From assembly GCF_030348505.1 (NCBI RefSeq), contig NZ_JAUCFJ010000002.1, forward strand, positions 4,096,001 through 4,160,000: 64,000 bases of DNA, given 5' to 3'. The stretch comes from Lysinibacillus sp. G4S2 (GTDB lineage: Bacteria; Bacillota; Bacilli; Bacillales_A; Planococcaceae). Under the pieces are notes generated by a model, which saw only the letters and a program-made list of their open reading frames with translations, did no database searches and was not told where the DNA came from. The translations under genes were made by a program, and so were the position numbers. Positions 53,309 to 63,463 of this stretch are shown here, in pieces (within the stretch, counting starts at the first letter, position 1; each line of letters begins with the position of its first letter).

Positions 53309-54514
53309 ATGTCAGACGTTCTAAAGCAATTTGTCATGCCGAAAAAAAACTTATTTGGACCTGGAGCAATTCAAGAAGTTGGTAAACATTTAAATGATTT
53401 AGAAGTGAAAAAGACATTAATCGTAACAGATGAGGGCTTACACAAATTAGGTCTCTCTGAACAAATTGCTAACATCATTACAGCTGCTGGAATTGAAGTA
53501 GCAATTTTCCCGAAAGCGGAACCGAATCCAACAGATCAAAACATTGAAGATGGAGTTACAGTGTATCATGCTGAAAACTGTGATTCTATCGTATCTCTTG
53601 GAGGAGGTAGCGCACACGATGCAGCAAAAGGTATCGGACTTATTGCTTCGAATGGTGGACGCATTCATGATTATGAAGGCGTTGATAAATCACAAAACCC
53701 ATTGGTGCCATTAATCGCTATCAACACAACTGCTGGTACGGCAAGTGAAATGACTCGCTTCACAATTATCACGGATACAGCGCGTAAAGTGAAGATGGCC
53801 ATCGTTGATAAACACGTTACTCCACTATTATCGATTAATGACCCAGAGTTAATGATTGGCTTACCTCCTGCTCTAACTGCGGCAACTGGTTTGGATGCAT
53901 TAACACATGCAATCGAATCATTTGTGTCAACAAACGCAACACCGATTACTGATGCATGTGCAGAAAAGGTACTTCAGCAAGTTCCTGAATATTTACCACG
54001 TGCCTATGCTAACGGCGCAGATTTAGAAGCACGTGAGCAAATGGTATACGCTCAATTTTTAGCAGGCATGGCGTTTAATAATGCATCACTTGGTTACGTA
54101 CATGCTATTGCTCATCAATTAGGTGGATTCTATAATCTACCACATGGCGTATGTAATGCTATTTTATTGCCACATGTTTCCCGCTTCAACTTAACTGCAC
54201 GCACAGAGCGTTTTGCTAAAATTGCTGAATTACTAGGCGAAAACGTTGAAGGATTAAGTAAACGTGATGCTGCTGAAAAAGCAATTACAGCAATTGAAAA
54301 TCTGTCTAACGACCTAAACATTCCAAGTGGCTTCCGCGAATTAGGTGCGAAGGATGAGGATATTGAAATCTTAGCGAAAAATGCAATGTTAGATGTATGT
54401 GCTGCAACAAACCCACGTAAAGCAACTTTAGAGGACATTAAACAAATTATTACGAATGCGATGGGCCCTGTAGCGAAAAAAGAAGAATCACTTGAAGCTG
54501 TCGCACTTTCTTAA
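53309..54514 (+). CDS. Iron-containing alcohol dehydrogenase
   Basis: This group III NAD(P)-dependent alcohol dehydrogenase has 401 residues from the ATG at 53309 (AAAGGGGTTGGA upstream; the longer frame has no convincing site). Nucleotide site SIVSLGGGSAHDAAKGIG, the TTAGTASEMTRF segment and the metal ligands in GLDALTHAIESFVS (with D and H) and VHAIAHQLGGFYNLPHGVCNA (two His) identify the family. Likely substrates are small alcohols, diols or methanol-like compounds; the choice is not decidable here. Monocistronic with terminator. Confidence 0.93.
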   Translation: MSDVLKQFVMPKKNLFGPGAIQEVGKHLNDLEVKKTLIVTDEGLHKLGLSEQIANIITAAGIEVAIFPKAEPNPTDQNIEDGVTVYHAENCDSIVSLGGGSAHDAAKGIGLIASNGGRIHDYEGVDKSQNPLVPLIAINTTAGTASEMTRFTIITDTARKVKMAIVDKHVTPLLSINDPELMIGLPPALTAATGLDALTHAIESFVSTNATPITDACAEKVLQQVPEYLPRAYANGADLEAREQMVYAQFLAGMAFNNASLGYVHAIAHQLGGFYNLPHGVCNAILLPHVSRFNLTARTERFAKIAELLGENVEGLSKRDAAEKAITAIENLSNDLNIPSGFRELGAKDEDIEILAKNAMLDVCAATNPRKATLEDIKQIITNAMGPVAKKEESLEAVALS

Positions 54515-54523
54515 AAGGTAATC

Positions 54524-54556
54524 AAAAGGCATGTCTCTCGGAGGCATGCCTTTTTT
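54524..54556 (+). terminator. Terminator after the iron alcohol dehydrogenase gene
   Basis: AAAAGGCATG and CATGCCTTTT pair around TCTCTCGGAGG and are followed by T. Confidence 0.92.
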
Positions 54557-54637
54557 ATTGTTGAGTGACAAATTCAGTCATTGAATGTGTCCCCAACACT
54601 CGCTATACTTTTCTTAAAAAGAATTGGAGATATGAAT

Positions 54638-55447
54638 ATGCGTTTAATCTCAATTTGCCCTAGTAATACCGAGCTTGTTGCTTATTTAGGGCTGACTGAT
54701 CAGCTTGTTGGTGTCGATGATTTTTCGGATTGGCCCTTAGCCGTAAAAGACTTGCCTCAGCTTGGCCCCGATTTATCAATTGATATGGATGCATTAGAGG
54801 CATTACAGCCTGATCTTGTACTTGCATCCTTAAGTGTCCCTGGGATGGAGAAAAATATTGAAGCGTTACAAGCTAGAAATATTCCTCACATTGTTTTTAA
54901 TGCCAATTCATTAGAGGAAATCGCTCAAGATCTCCATACATTAGGTAAAGCCTGCGGAGTTGAAGACCGTGCTAAAAAAATTTCTGAGGAATATTTACAA
55001 TGTATCGAACGTCTTCACTCAGTTGCACAAACGATTTCTAAAAAACCTACCCTCTATTGGGAGTGGTGGCCAAACCCTATTTTCACACCAGGTAAAATTA
55101 ATTGGTTAACTGAAATTAGTGCTATTGCTGGTGGGCAAAATCTGTTTCAAGATGTGGAATTAGCTAGCGTGCAAACTGATTGGGCAGATGTAGTGAGGCG
55201 CGATCCCGACTATATTATGATGGCTTGGGTAGGAGTTGCGTTTGAGCGTATTCAACCAGCCAATCTATTAAAACGTTCACATGCGCAGGAGCTACAAGCC
55301 GTTAAAATGAAACGGCTTCACGTAATGGAGGAATGGCTTTATTGTCGCCCATCACCACGCCTAATAGAGGGTGCATTGAAGCTTGCGAATATGCTTCACC
55401 CCAAAGAATATAAGCACATAAAGCTTCCAAGTTTTTTAGATTGCTAA
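54638..55447 (+). CDS. BtuF-like / Fe-siderophore-type periplasmic-binding fold protein without signal peptide
   Basis: The product has 269 residues from the second ATG (54638; TTGGAGA gives the better spacing). It begins MRLISICPSNTELVAYLGL, the start of the helical-backbone binding fold of the cobalamin/iron(III) group (TroA-like), and continues LVGVDDFSDWP, LVLASLSVPGMEKNIEAL and WADVVRRDPDYIMMAWVGVA. No signal peptide or lipobox is present, so it would be cytosolic, unlike true ABC binding proteins. No permease or ATPase is nearby. Some Firmicutes proteins of this kind are annotated as cobalamin-binding proteins; ligand unproven. Confidence 0.75.
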   Translation: MRLISICPSNTELVAYLGLTDQLVGVDDFSDWPLAVKDLPQLGPDLSIDMDALEALQPDLVLASLSVPGMEKNIEALQARNIPHIVFNANSLEEIAQDLHTLGKACGVEDRAKKISEEYLQCIERLHSVAQTISKKPTLYWEWWPNPIFTPGKINWLTEISAIAGGQNLFQDVELASVQTDWADVVRRDPDYIMMAWVGVAFERIQPANLLKRSHAQELQAVKMKRLHVMEEWLYCRPSPRLIEGALKLANMLHPKEYKHIKLPSFLDC

Positions 55448-55462
55448 AATAAAAGTATGGCT

Positions 55463-55800
55463 CTTCTGCAAAGAGAGGGGTTGATTTCCGTTCCGGCGGG
55501 CGCTTTGTTGTTGTTGCTGTCGCTTCGCTTTCGCACAGATAAAACATTTGTTGCTGTCGCTTCGCTTTCGCACAGACAAAACATTTGTTGCTGTCGCTTC
55601 GCTTTCGCACAGACAAAACATTTGTTGCTGTCGCTTCGCTTTCGCACAGACAAAACATTTGTTGCTGTCGCTTCGCTTTCGCACAGATAAAACATTTGTT
55701 GCTGTCGCTTCGCTTTCGCAAAAACATCCGCTTCGCTGCAGGGTCTCAACTGTGACGCTGATCCCCAAGGAGTCACCCTACCGTAACGAAGATCAACCAT
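55463..55800 (+). repeat. Family A element, copy 12, with five 37-bp units plus a partial sixth
   Basis: It begins GCTCTTCTGCAAAGAGAGGG, then GTTGATTTCCGTTCCGGCGG. Tandem units follow (55513-55720), then CGCTGCAGGGTCTCAACTGT, GACGCTGATCCCCAAGGAGT and GAAGATCAACC. Between the end of the btuF-like gene and tyrS nothing else is coded. Many spurious frames in three phases arise because 37 is not a multiple of 3. Confidence 0.92.
55513..55720 (+). repeat. Tandem array of 37-bp units (5.6 copies)
   Basis: Units at 55513, 55550, 55587, 55624 and 55661 each start GTTGCTGTCGCTTCGCTTTC and end AAAACATTT; a truncated sixth starts at 55698. They are identical except for C/T at one position. Direct contact without spacers rules out a CRISPR array. 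Confidence 0.95.
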
Positions 55801-55865
55801 TTTACTTATCTTGTATCTTCTAGCATAGCGGCTAGAGATTTCCTTAACCATTTTATTTTCATCCA

Positions 55866-55900
55866 AAAGAGACATCCCCTCAAATATTGAGGGGATGTCG
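55866..55900 (-). terminator. Terminator after tyrS
   Basis: GACATCCCCTC and GAGGGGATGTC pair around a 7-base AT loop; on the minus strand followed by TCTTTTGG, 20 bases past the tyrS stop. Confidence 0.9.
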
Positions 55901-55920
55901 TATTGTTGTATAAGTCTGAA

Positions 55921-57473
<1,553 letters not shown>

Positions 57474-57479
57474 AGCATT

Positions 57480-57507
57480 ATTTTATACGATTCTTTTTCA
57501 TTGTCAA
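57480..57507 (-). promoter_or_regulatory. Promoter of tyrS
   Basis: On the minus strand TTGACA (-35), a 16-base spacer and TAAAAT (-10). Predicted start about 57473, at the beginning of the T-box leader. Confidence 0.78.
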
Positions 57508-57514
57508 TAACTAT

Positions 57515-57543
57515 GTTCGAGCCAAAACAATATGTGCTATAAT
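57515..57543 (+). promoter_or_regulatory. Candidate promoter of the class A PBP gene
   Basis: A perfect TATAAT at 57538-57543 lies 26 bases before the TTG start; the -35 region (TTCGAG) is weak. Confidence 0.45.
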
Positions 57544-57569
57544 AAACAAGATTTTAGGAGGTCGATACA

Positions 57570-60500
57570 TTGAAAGATTGGATTGAGAAAATCAATGCAA
57601 AGATCGAAGAATTATTAGTACGAAAATGGATGAAGAAATTACGCATTTCCGGAAGTGTTATCTGGAATTTATTTTTACTATTTTTAATCTTTGCATTGGT
57701 AGGCACTGTATTTGTCGGTTCAGTTGGTGCTGGCTATTTCGCTTCACTCGTAAAAGAAGAGCCGTTGCGCTCTAAAGATGAATTACGAACTCAAATTTTT
57801 AACTACGATTCAACTAGTGAGATTTATTTTGCCGACGATATTTATATCGGAAAATTACGTACAGATTTAGAACGTCGTGAAACATCACTAAATAATGTCT
57901 CACCAGATGTAGTTAATGCAGTATTAGCGACAGAGGATGAGTATTTCCGTGAACATAACGGAATAGTTCCGAAGGCCGTTATTCGCGGGCTTCTTCAAGA
58001 CGTAACAAACTCTTCTACTCAAACAGGGGGTTCTACGCTAACACAGCAGCTTATTAAAAACCAAGTATTAACAAATGAAGTATCCTATGAACGGAAAGCA
58101 AAAGAGATTTTACTTGCTATGCGTTTAGAGCACTTTATGACAAAAGAAGAAATTTTAGAGGCCTATTTAAACATTATTCCATATGGTCGTAACTCTTCAG
58201 GTCGAAATATCGCTGGAGTTGAAACAGCTGCTGAAGGTATTTTCGGCGTAAAAGCGAAGGATTTAACGCTTCCACAAGCGGCGTACATAGCTGGTATTCC
58301 TCAAGCACCTTTTACTTACACACCTTTTACAAATACAGGCGTACTTAAAAGTGAAGAAGCTCTTCAACCTGGCATTGATCGCATGAAAACTGTTCTTTAT
58401 CGTATGAAAGACGCAGGTTATATTAACGAAGCTCAGTATAACGAAGCGCTCGCTTATGACATCACTGCTGACTTCCGTGCACCAGAGATACACGCTGAGG
58501 ATAGCTACCCATGGCTAACTTATGAGCTTGAAAGTCGCGCGAAAGAAATTATTGCTGAAAAATTAGCAAAAGAAGATGGTATTGATCCAGAACGCTTAAA
58601 GAATGAAAAAAAATTAAAAGATAAGTATATGATCCTAGCAGATCGCGATGTCCGTTCGAAAGGCTATCGTATTTATTCGACAATCGATAAGGATATGTAC
58701 GATGCGATGCAAAAAGCAGCGGAAAACTTTAAATATTACGGTCATACGTATACAGCTAAAGAAAAGGACCCTACAACAGGTGAAGAAGTTGAAGTTCAGA
58801 TGCCTGTACAGGTCGGAAGTATTTTAATTGAAAATAATACTGGACGTATTTTAAGCTTTGTCGGTGGTCGTGATTTTGAATTAAAAAGTTATAACTATGC
58901 TACACAGGCAAAACGCTCAAATGGCTCAACAATGAAGCCTTTACTCGTATATGCACCTGCAATAGAGTACGGTGTAATCGGTGCAGGTAGCCCATTAGTT
59001 GACGTAAAATTCTCTATTGGTGGTTGGAGTCCGAGCAACTATATTGCTAGCGATGAACGAGGGCTTATCCCTGCACGTGAGGCATTAGCGAGTTCACAAA
59101 ACTTATCAGCTTTACGTCTATATTACGATATTCTTAACAAACGTCCTGCTGATTATTTAGTAAAAATGGGGATCACAACCTTACAGCCAGATGATTTTAC
59201 AAACCTTTCAGCTGGGATTGGGGGAGTTCAAGAAGGTATTACTGTTGAAGAGAACACCAATGCCTACGCAACCTTTGCAAACGGTGGACAATTCATCGAC
59301 GCTTATATGATTGATAGAATTGAAGACCAAGATGGAAATATTATTTATAAACACGAAGTTAAACCTGAACAAGTATTTAGTCCTGAAACTTCTTATATCG
59401 TTACAGATATGATGCGAGATGTGTTAACACAAGGAACGGGTACAGTTGCAAAAAATACACTAAAATTCTCTTCTGACTTCGCTGCTAAAACTGGTACATC
59501 ACAAAACTATAAAGATGTTTGGTTAGTCGGCTATAACCCGAATGTCTCTCTTGGAGTATGGATGGGTTATGATCAAAATCAATCACTGTATGCATTTAAC
59601 AATACGTATCAGCAACCTAGTGTGCGTATTAACAAGCTATGGGGAACATTGATGAATTCTGTGTATGATGTAGATCCGAAATTAATTGACCCTAATACTA
59701 GCTTTAAGGCACCTAAAAACGTTGTGACTGCATCATTCTGCGGTATTTCTGGTTTAGCGCCTTCTGCAGCATGTGCGAATGCTGGTCTCGTGCGCTCTGA
59801 CTTGTTTAATGCGAAAGTATTTTTACCTTCGCGGCCAGATGATAGCTTAGCTTCTTCTAGTGTAGTTACGATTAAGGGTAAAACATACAATGCACTTCCT
59901 AGTACACCACGAGAATTTGTAAAAGCAGGCGGTGCAGGTATTAATCAGGCATTTATTAAACGAATGCTAGGTCCACTTGGCGGTAATCCGGCAAGCCTAT
60001 TACCAAAAAATTCGTCATTATCGAATTCATCAGTATCAGCTGTTAATTTCCCAGCAGACCGTAATTCTCCTGGAGCAGTAAGTGCTTCGATTAATGGCAA
60101 TACATTATCTTGGTCAGGCTCTTCAAATGATGTAGTCGGTTATCGGATCTATAACGTAACAAACGGTGGTAGAACACTTGTAGGATCAGTACCTGAATCA
60201 TCACAAAGTATGAGGGTTGCAGGCGGGCAAGCCTATGCTGTTGTCGCTGTAGACATTACAGGTTTAACTTCACCGCAATCCAATGTCGTTTCTACTGGTG
60301 GAAGCGGAAGTAAAAAAGAACCTGAACAAAAAGACAAGGAAGAAAAGCTTCCACCAACAACTCCACCTACTGACGAAAATGATTCGGACAATAATGGTAA
60401 CGGGTCAGAAAATGGCGATGGTTCTGGTGGTAATAATGGAGATGGCTCAAATACCGGCAATGGTTCCGGGAACAACGGAAATGGCTCCAATAACGGCAGT

Positions 60501-60737
60501 GGCTCCGGAAACAACGGAAGCGGCTCCAATAACGGCAGTGGCTCCGGAAACAACGGAAATGGCTCCAATAACGGCAGTGGCTCCGGGAACAACGGAAACG
60601 GCTCCAATAACGGCAGCGGCTCCGGGAATAACGGAAACGGCTCCAATAACGGCAGTGGCTCCGGAAATAACGGGAATGGCTCTAACGGAGGAAACAACGG
60701 AAATACAACTCAACCTCCTCCGCCACCAACCCAATAA
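57570..60737 (+). CDS. Class A penicillin-binding protein (PBP1A/1B type) with a Gly-Asn-Ser repeat tail
   Basis: This bifunctional enzyme polymerises and cross-links peptidoglycan. It has 1055 residues with a TTG start (AGGAGG upstream). A cytoplasmic tail and membrane anchor (about 25-60) precede the glycosyltransferase domain (about 90-280; ATEDEYFREHNGI, GGSTLTQQLIKN, KEILEAYLNIIPYG). The transpeptidase domain (about 400-715) has the SxxK motif SNGSTMKPLL, the SxN site SSQN and KTGTSQNYKDVW. A fibronectin type III domain (about 830-905) follows, then a Lys/Glu stretch and a Gly/Asn/Ser tandem tail (from about 935) ending PPPPPTQ. B. subtilis PBP1 (PonA) has a comparable layout. Confidence 0.95.
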   Translation: MKDWIEKINAKIEELLVRKWMKKLRISGSVIWNLFLLFLIFALVGTVFVGSVGAGYFASLVKEEPLRSKDELRTQIFNYDSTSEIYFADDIYIGKLRTDLERRETSLNNVSPDVVNAVLATEDEYFREHNGIVPKAVIRGLLQDVTNSSTQTGGSTLTQQLIKNQVLTNEVSYERKAKEILLAMRLEHFMTKEEILEAYLNIIPYGRNSSGRNIAGVETAAEGIFGVKAKDLTLPQAAYIAGIPQAPFTYTPFTNTGVLKSEEALQPGIDRMKTVLYRMKDAGYINEAQYNEALAYDITADFRAPEIHAEDSYPWLTYELESRAKEIIAEKLAKEDGIDPERLKNEKKLKDKYMILADRDVRSKGYRIYSTIDKDMYDAMQKAAENFKYYGHTYTAKEKDPTTGEEVEVQMPVQVGSILIENNTGRILSFVGGRDFELKSYNYATQAKRSNGSTMKPLLVYAPAIEYGVIGAGSPLVDVKFSIGGWSPSNYIASDERGLIPAREALASSQNLSALRLYYDILNKRPADYLVKMGITTLQPDDFTNLSAGIGGVQEGITVEENTNAYATFANGGQFIDAYMIDRIEDQDGNIIYKHEVKPEQVFSPETSYIVTDMMRDVLTQGTGTVAKNTLKFSSDFAAKTGTSQNYKDVWLVGYNPNVSLGVWMGYDQNQSLYAFNNTYQQPSVRINKLWGTLMNSVYDVDPKLIDPNTSFKAPKNVVTASFCGISGLAPSAACANAGLVRSDLFNAKVFLPSRPDDSLASSSVVTIKGKTYNALPSTPREFVKAGGAGINQAFIKRMLGPLGGNPASLLPKNSSLSNSSVSAVNFPADRNSPGAVSASINGNTLSWSGSSNDVVGYRIYNVTNGGRTLVGSVPESSQSMRVAGGQAYAVVAVDITGLTSPQSNVVSTGGSGSKKEPEQKDKEEKLPPTTPPTDENDSDNNGNGSENGDGSGGNNGDGSNTGNGSGNNGNGSNNGSGSGNNGSGSNNGSGSGNNGNGSNNGSGSGNNGNGSNNGSGSGNNGNGSNNGSGSGNNGNGSNGGNNGNTTQPPPPPTQ
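60450..60680 (+). repeat. In-frame 39-bp tandem repeats in the PBP gene
   Basis: Units of 39 bp such as GGCAGTGGCTCCGGAAACAA... encode NNGNGSNNGSGSG repeats, about six near-identical copies with C/T or A/G changes. 39 is a multiple of 3, so copy-number changes keep the frame. GC content is far above the flanks. Confidence 0.9.
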
Positions 60738-60741
60738 TAAA

Positions 60742-60788
60742 TGGGCATACTACAATTACTTTTAAATTGTAGTATGCCTGTTTTTTTG
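60742..60788. terminator. Terminator after the PBP gene
   Basis: GGCATACTACAATT and AATTGTAGTATGCC form a perfect 14-bp stem around an 8-base loop, followed by a T run on the plus strand. Confidence 0.93.
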
Positions 60789-60832
60789 TCATTATGAAGA
60801 GGAGACTACTAATTTGAAGGGGTGGGAAAAAT

Positions 60833-61714
60833 ATGAACATTTTAATTTTAGGAGGCACTCGATTTTTTGGTAAAAAGCTTGTTGAACTCTGTCTTCAAAA
60901 TGGACATAGTGTAACTATTTTAACACGTGGTCAAAGTGGAAATCCTTTTGGCACAAAGGTGAAGCAACTAGTTGTTAATCGAGATGATGCAGTTGCGTTG
61001 TCACAGGCACTATCAAGTACAACGTGGGATATTGTCTATGATAATATTTGCTATTCTCCAAACGAGGCTCATCAAATCTGTGAAATTTTAGAAGGTAAAA
61101 CGAAAAAGCTGGTTTTCACCTCTACTCTATCAACCTGCGAAATAGACGGCACTGTCAAAACAGAAGAAGATTTTAACCCCTATGATTATAAAGTTCAAAT
61201 GGGCAACCGTGAAGATTTTTCATATGGTGAAGGAAAACGACAAGCGGAGGCAGTAATTTTCAAAGAGGCTACGTTCCCTGTTGTCGCAGTACGTTTCCCA
61301 ATTGTTATGGGTGTGAACGACTATACACGCCGTTTACATTTTCACGTTGAACGAATTTTACAGGAACAGCCTATTTCATTCCCAAATATTGAAGCGAAAA
61401 TGAGCTTTATTACGGATGACGAAGCAGCTGCATTTTTATATTTTGCTGGCATTACACCAATTGAAGGACCTTATAATGCAACAGCAACAGATGCAATTTC
61501 GTTAAAAGATTTGATGGGGCTTATTGAAGAAGCAAGCGGAAAGTATGCAAAAATTTCACTTGTAGGCGGCGACGAAAAGTCGCTGTCACCATACGGGATC
61601 CCAGCAGATTGGTATATGTCAACTACAAAGGCCGAAGCAGCAGGCTTTACATTTAGCCAGCTTCATGATTGGCTCCCTGCTCTAGTAAAAACATTAGTAA
61701 AAGAGCTGCAATAA
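60833..61714 (+). CDS. NAD(P)-dependent sugar epimerase/reductase (extended SDR-like)
   Basis: The product has 293 residues. The N-terminal NAD site is MNILILGGTRFFGKKLVELC (G-G-x-x-F-x-G type). Later segments LVFTSTLSTCEI, FSYGEGKRQAEAVIF (YxxxK-like) and VAVRFPIVMGVNDYTRRLHF match SDR proteins acting on nucleotide sugars or related RNA-binding relatives (CSP41-like). Active-site Tyr in SYGEGKR is consistent with a working enzyme, but the substrate is unknown. GGGGTGGGA lies before the ATG. No neighbouring sugar genes. Confidence 0.85.
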   Translation: MNILILGGTRFFGKKLVELCLQNGHSVTILTRGQSGNPFGTKVKQLVVNRDDAVALSQALSSTTWDIVYDNICYSPNEAHQICEILEGKTKKLVFTSTLSTCEIDGTVKTEEDFNPYDYKVQMGNREDFSYGEGKRQAEAVIFKEATFPVVAVRFPIVMGVNDYTRRLHFHVERILQEQPISFPNIEAKMSFITDDEAAAFLYFAGITPIEGPYNATATDAISLKDLMGLIEEASGKYAKISLVGGDEKSLSPYGIPADWYMSTTKAEAAGFTFSQLHDWLPALVKTLVKELQ

Positions 61715-61910
61715 AGTGAAACTCTAATCAGAGGGGGGTTTCTTCCCCCCCTCTGATTATTAGTCTTCACCAATCGGGCTTTTACGGGCAGTTACTCTCC
61801 CTACATCATTCTTTGCTTTAGCCTAAATTCGAGGTGAGAGCCTTGTACCTGACGCTTTGCTTTCGGTACAGATAAATTACTGCCCCTTTATGCGGGATAA
61901 GATTTTACTA
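61712..61910 (+). repeat. Intergenic repeat family B, copy 3 (long form)
   Basis: Starts with a hairpin AATCAGAGGGGGG / CCCCCCTCTGATT (61728-61758), then ATTAGTCTTCACCAATCGGG, CTTTTACGGGCAGTTA, a middle insert with GACGCTTTGCTTTCGGTACAG and finally ACTGCCCCTTTATGCGGGAT. The middle insert resembles the 37-bp units of family A. Copies at 228-330 and 46831-46905. Confidence 0.7.
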
Positions 61911-61924
61911 AACTACCCAAAAGT

Positions 61925-62150
61925 TGCAGATGACATTTTTTTAAAACGTATTCTAAGTATATAAGTTGATCTTCGTTCTGGCTGGGCGACTCCTTGGGGA
62001 TTAGCGTCACAGATGAGACCCTGGAGCGAGCATCGCGAGTGAAGCGGCTCATCGGACGCCCCAAGGAAGCTCTGCTCTGCGCGAAAGCGAAGCGTCAGCT
62101 ACAAAGCGCCCAGCCGGAACGGAAATCAACCCCACGTCATGATGATAAAT
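61925..62150 (-). repeat. Family A element, copy 13 (near full length, with one 37-bp-type unit)
   Basis: Contains CCCAAAAGTTGCAGATGACA (outer end), GTTGATCTTCGTTCTGGCTG, GGCGACTCCTTGGGGATTAG, CCTGGAGCGAGCATCGCGAG, GCTCATCGGACGCCCCAAGG, a unit CTGCGCGAAAGCGAAGCGTC and GCCGGAACGGAAATCAACC. It lies next to family B copy 3, between the epimerase and argD. Confidence 0.88.
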
Positions 62151-62161
62151 TAAGCATTAAA

Positions 62162-62207
62162 ACAATCTGCTAGATTTCTTTAAAAGAAGTCTAGCAGATT
62201 CATTTTT
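62162..62207 (-). terminator. Terminator after argD
   Basis: AATCTGCTAGA and TCTAGCAGATT pair around a T/A-rich loop; on the minus strand the stem is followed by GTTTTAAT. On the plus strand a T-rich stretch also follows. Confidence 0.85.
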
Positions 62208-62230
62208 TATCGTATTTAATTGTCCGGATA

Positions 62231-63361
62231 CTATAGCAATATCGTTTTTAAAATCGCAATTGCTTCATCGATTTCTTCTTTTGACACGGTCAACGGAGGT
62301 AATAGACGTATAACATTCGGGCCTGCACCTACTAATAATAAACCCTTTTCCTCTGCAGTAGCTATATACGGAGCTACCTCAATATCGCCACAACCAATGC
62401 CAAGAAGTAAACCCTGACCCTGCACCGAATACGTAGACGGTAGACTCTCTTTCAACTGCTTAACAAAATACGTAGATAGCTCATGTACATTTTGTAAAAA
62501 GGCAGGTTCAAAGATATGATCAAGTACGGTTTCTGCGACACTCATCGCTAACGGATTCCCACCAAATGTTGTCCCATGTGTACCAGGACCAAATGTTTCA
62601 TATAGCTCAGCTGTTCCAAGCATTGCACCGACAGGGAAACCACCACCTAGCCCCTTCGCCAATGTCACAATATTTGGTTTTAATACAGTTTGCTCATAAG
62701 CATATCTTGTTCCTGTTCGTCCAATACCGGTTTGAACCTCATCAATAATCAGTAAAATTCCTTTGTCTTCACAGGCTTTAGCTATTGCCGCTGCGAATTC
62801 TGGTGATACACTGTTAACACCGCCCTCACCTTGAATCATTTCCAACATAATAGCTGCGACAGAATCATCAATGGTCTCTTCAAGAGCTACCACATCATTA
62901 AATGGGAGAATCGTAAATTTTTCAACAAGTGGACCGAAGCCATTATGTATCTTGTCCTGACCTGTTGCGGACATCGCTCCAAAAGTTCGCCCATGGAAAG
63001 ATTTTTCAAATGTAATCATATGATTTTTCCCCGTATGCTTACGCGCTAGCTTGATAGCCGCTTCGTTCGCTTCCGCACCGCTATTACAGAAAAATGCCTT
63101 AGAAAAATGTGTATTTGCTATTAATTTTTGCGCAACTTTCTCCTGACCAGGTATATCAAATAGATTGGAAATATGCCAAAGTTTTTCACTTTGATCATGA
63201 ATAGCCTTCACAATCGCAGGATGTGCATGACCAAGACTCACTACAGCGATTCCACTTGTAAAATCTAAATATTTTTTCCCAGCAGAATCTTCTACTACAG
63301 TTCCTTGCCCTTTGACAATTTGGGCACGGCGTTTGCCATAGTTTCCAAATAAAGCACTCAT
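62231..63361 (-). CDS. argD: Acetylornithine aminotransferase
   Basis: The enzyme interconverts N-acetylglutamate semialdehyde and N-acetylornithine in arginine synthesis. The product is 376 residues from the ATG at 63361 (GTAGGGGTTG upstream; an earlier frame start is rejected). Class III aminotransferase features: GKKYLDFTSGIAVVSLGHAHP, FCNSGAEANEAAIKLARKH, HGRTFGAMSATGQ, IIDEVQTGIGRTG and the PLP lysine in LAKGLGGGFPVGAML. It lies 102 bases after argB on the same strand, forming part of an arg operon. Confidence 0.95.
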   Translation of the reverse strand: MSALFGNYGKRRAQIVKGQGTVVEDSAGKKYLDFTSGIAVVSLGHAHPAIVKAIHDQSEKLWHISNLFDIPGQEKVAQKLIANTHFSKAFFCNSGAEANEAAIKLARKHTGKNHMITFEKSFHGRTFGAMSATGQDKIHNGFGPLVEKFTILPFNDVVALEETIDDSVAAIMLEMIQGEGGVNSVSPEFAAAIAKACEDKGILLIIDEVQTGIGRTGTRYAYEQTVLKPNIVTLAKGLGGGFPVGAMLGTAELYETFGPGTHGTTFGGNPLAMSVAETVLDHIFEPAFLQNVHELSTYFVKQLKESLPSTYSVQGQGLLLGIGCGDIEVAPYIATAEEKGLLLVGAGPNVIRLLPPLTVSKEEIDEAIAILKTILL

Positions 63362-63463
63362 TTTATCAACCCCTACTAATAGTTTGCATAGGCAAAAATC
63401 TTCAAACATCTTCTCTAAATAATACTGCTACCAGTAAATTATTAGAACGCTCCATCTTCACTA

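Noticed and set aside
55513..55720. CRISPR-like array of repeats
   Set aside because: The 37-bp units abut directly without unique spacers, no cas gene is near, and the unit belongs to an interspersed repeat family.
55302..55875. Minus-strand frames of 110-143 residues over the btuF-like gene end and repeat array
   Set aside because: Same repeat-derived pattern in three frames; no ribosome binding site and no conserved domain.
60233..60765. Long frames opposite and shifted to the PBP repeat tail
   Set aside because: They mirror the 39-bp repeats (PLPLLEPFPLFPEP etc.) and depend on the PBP gene; no start signals.
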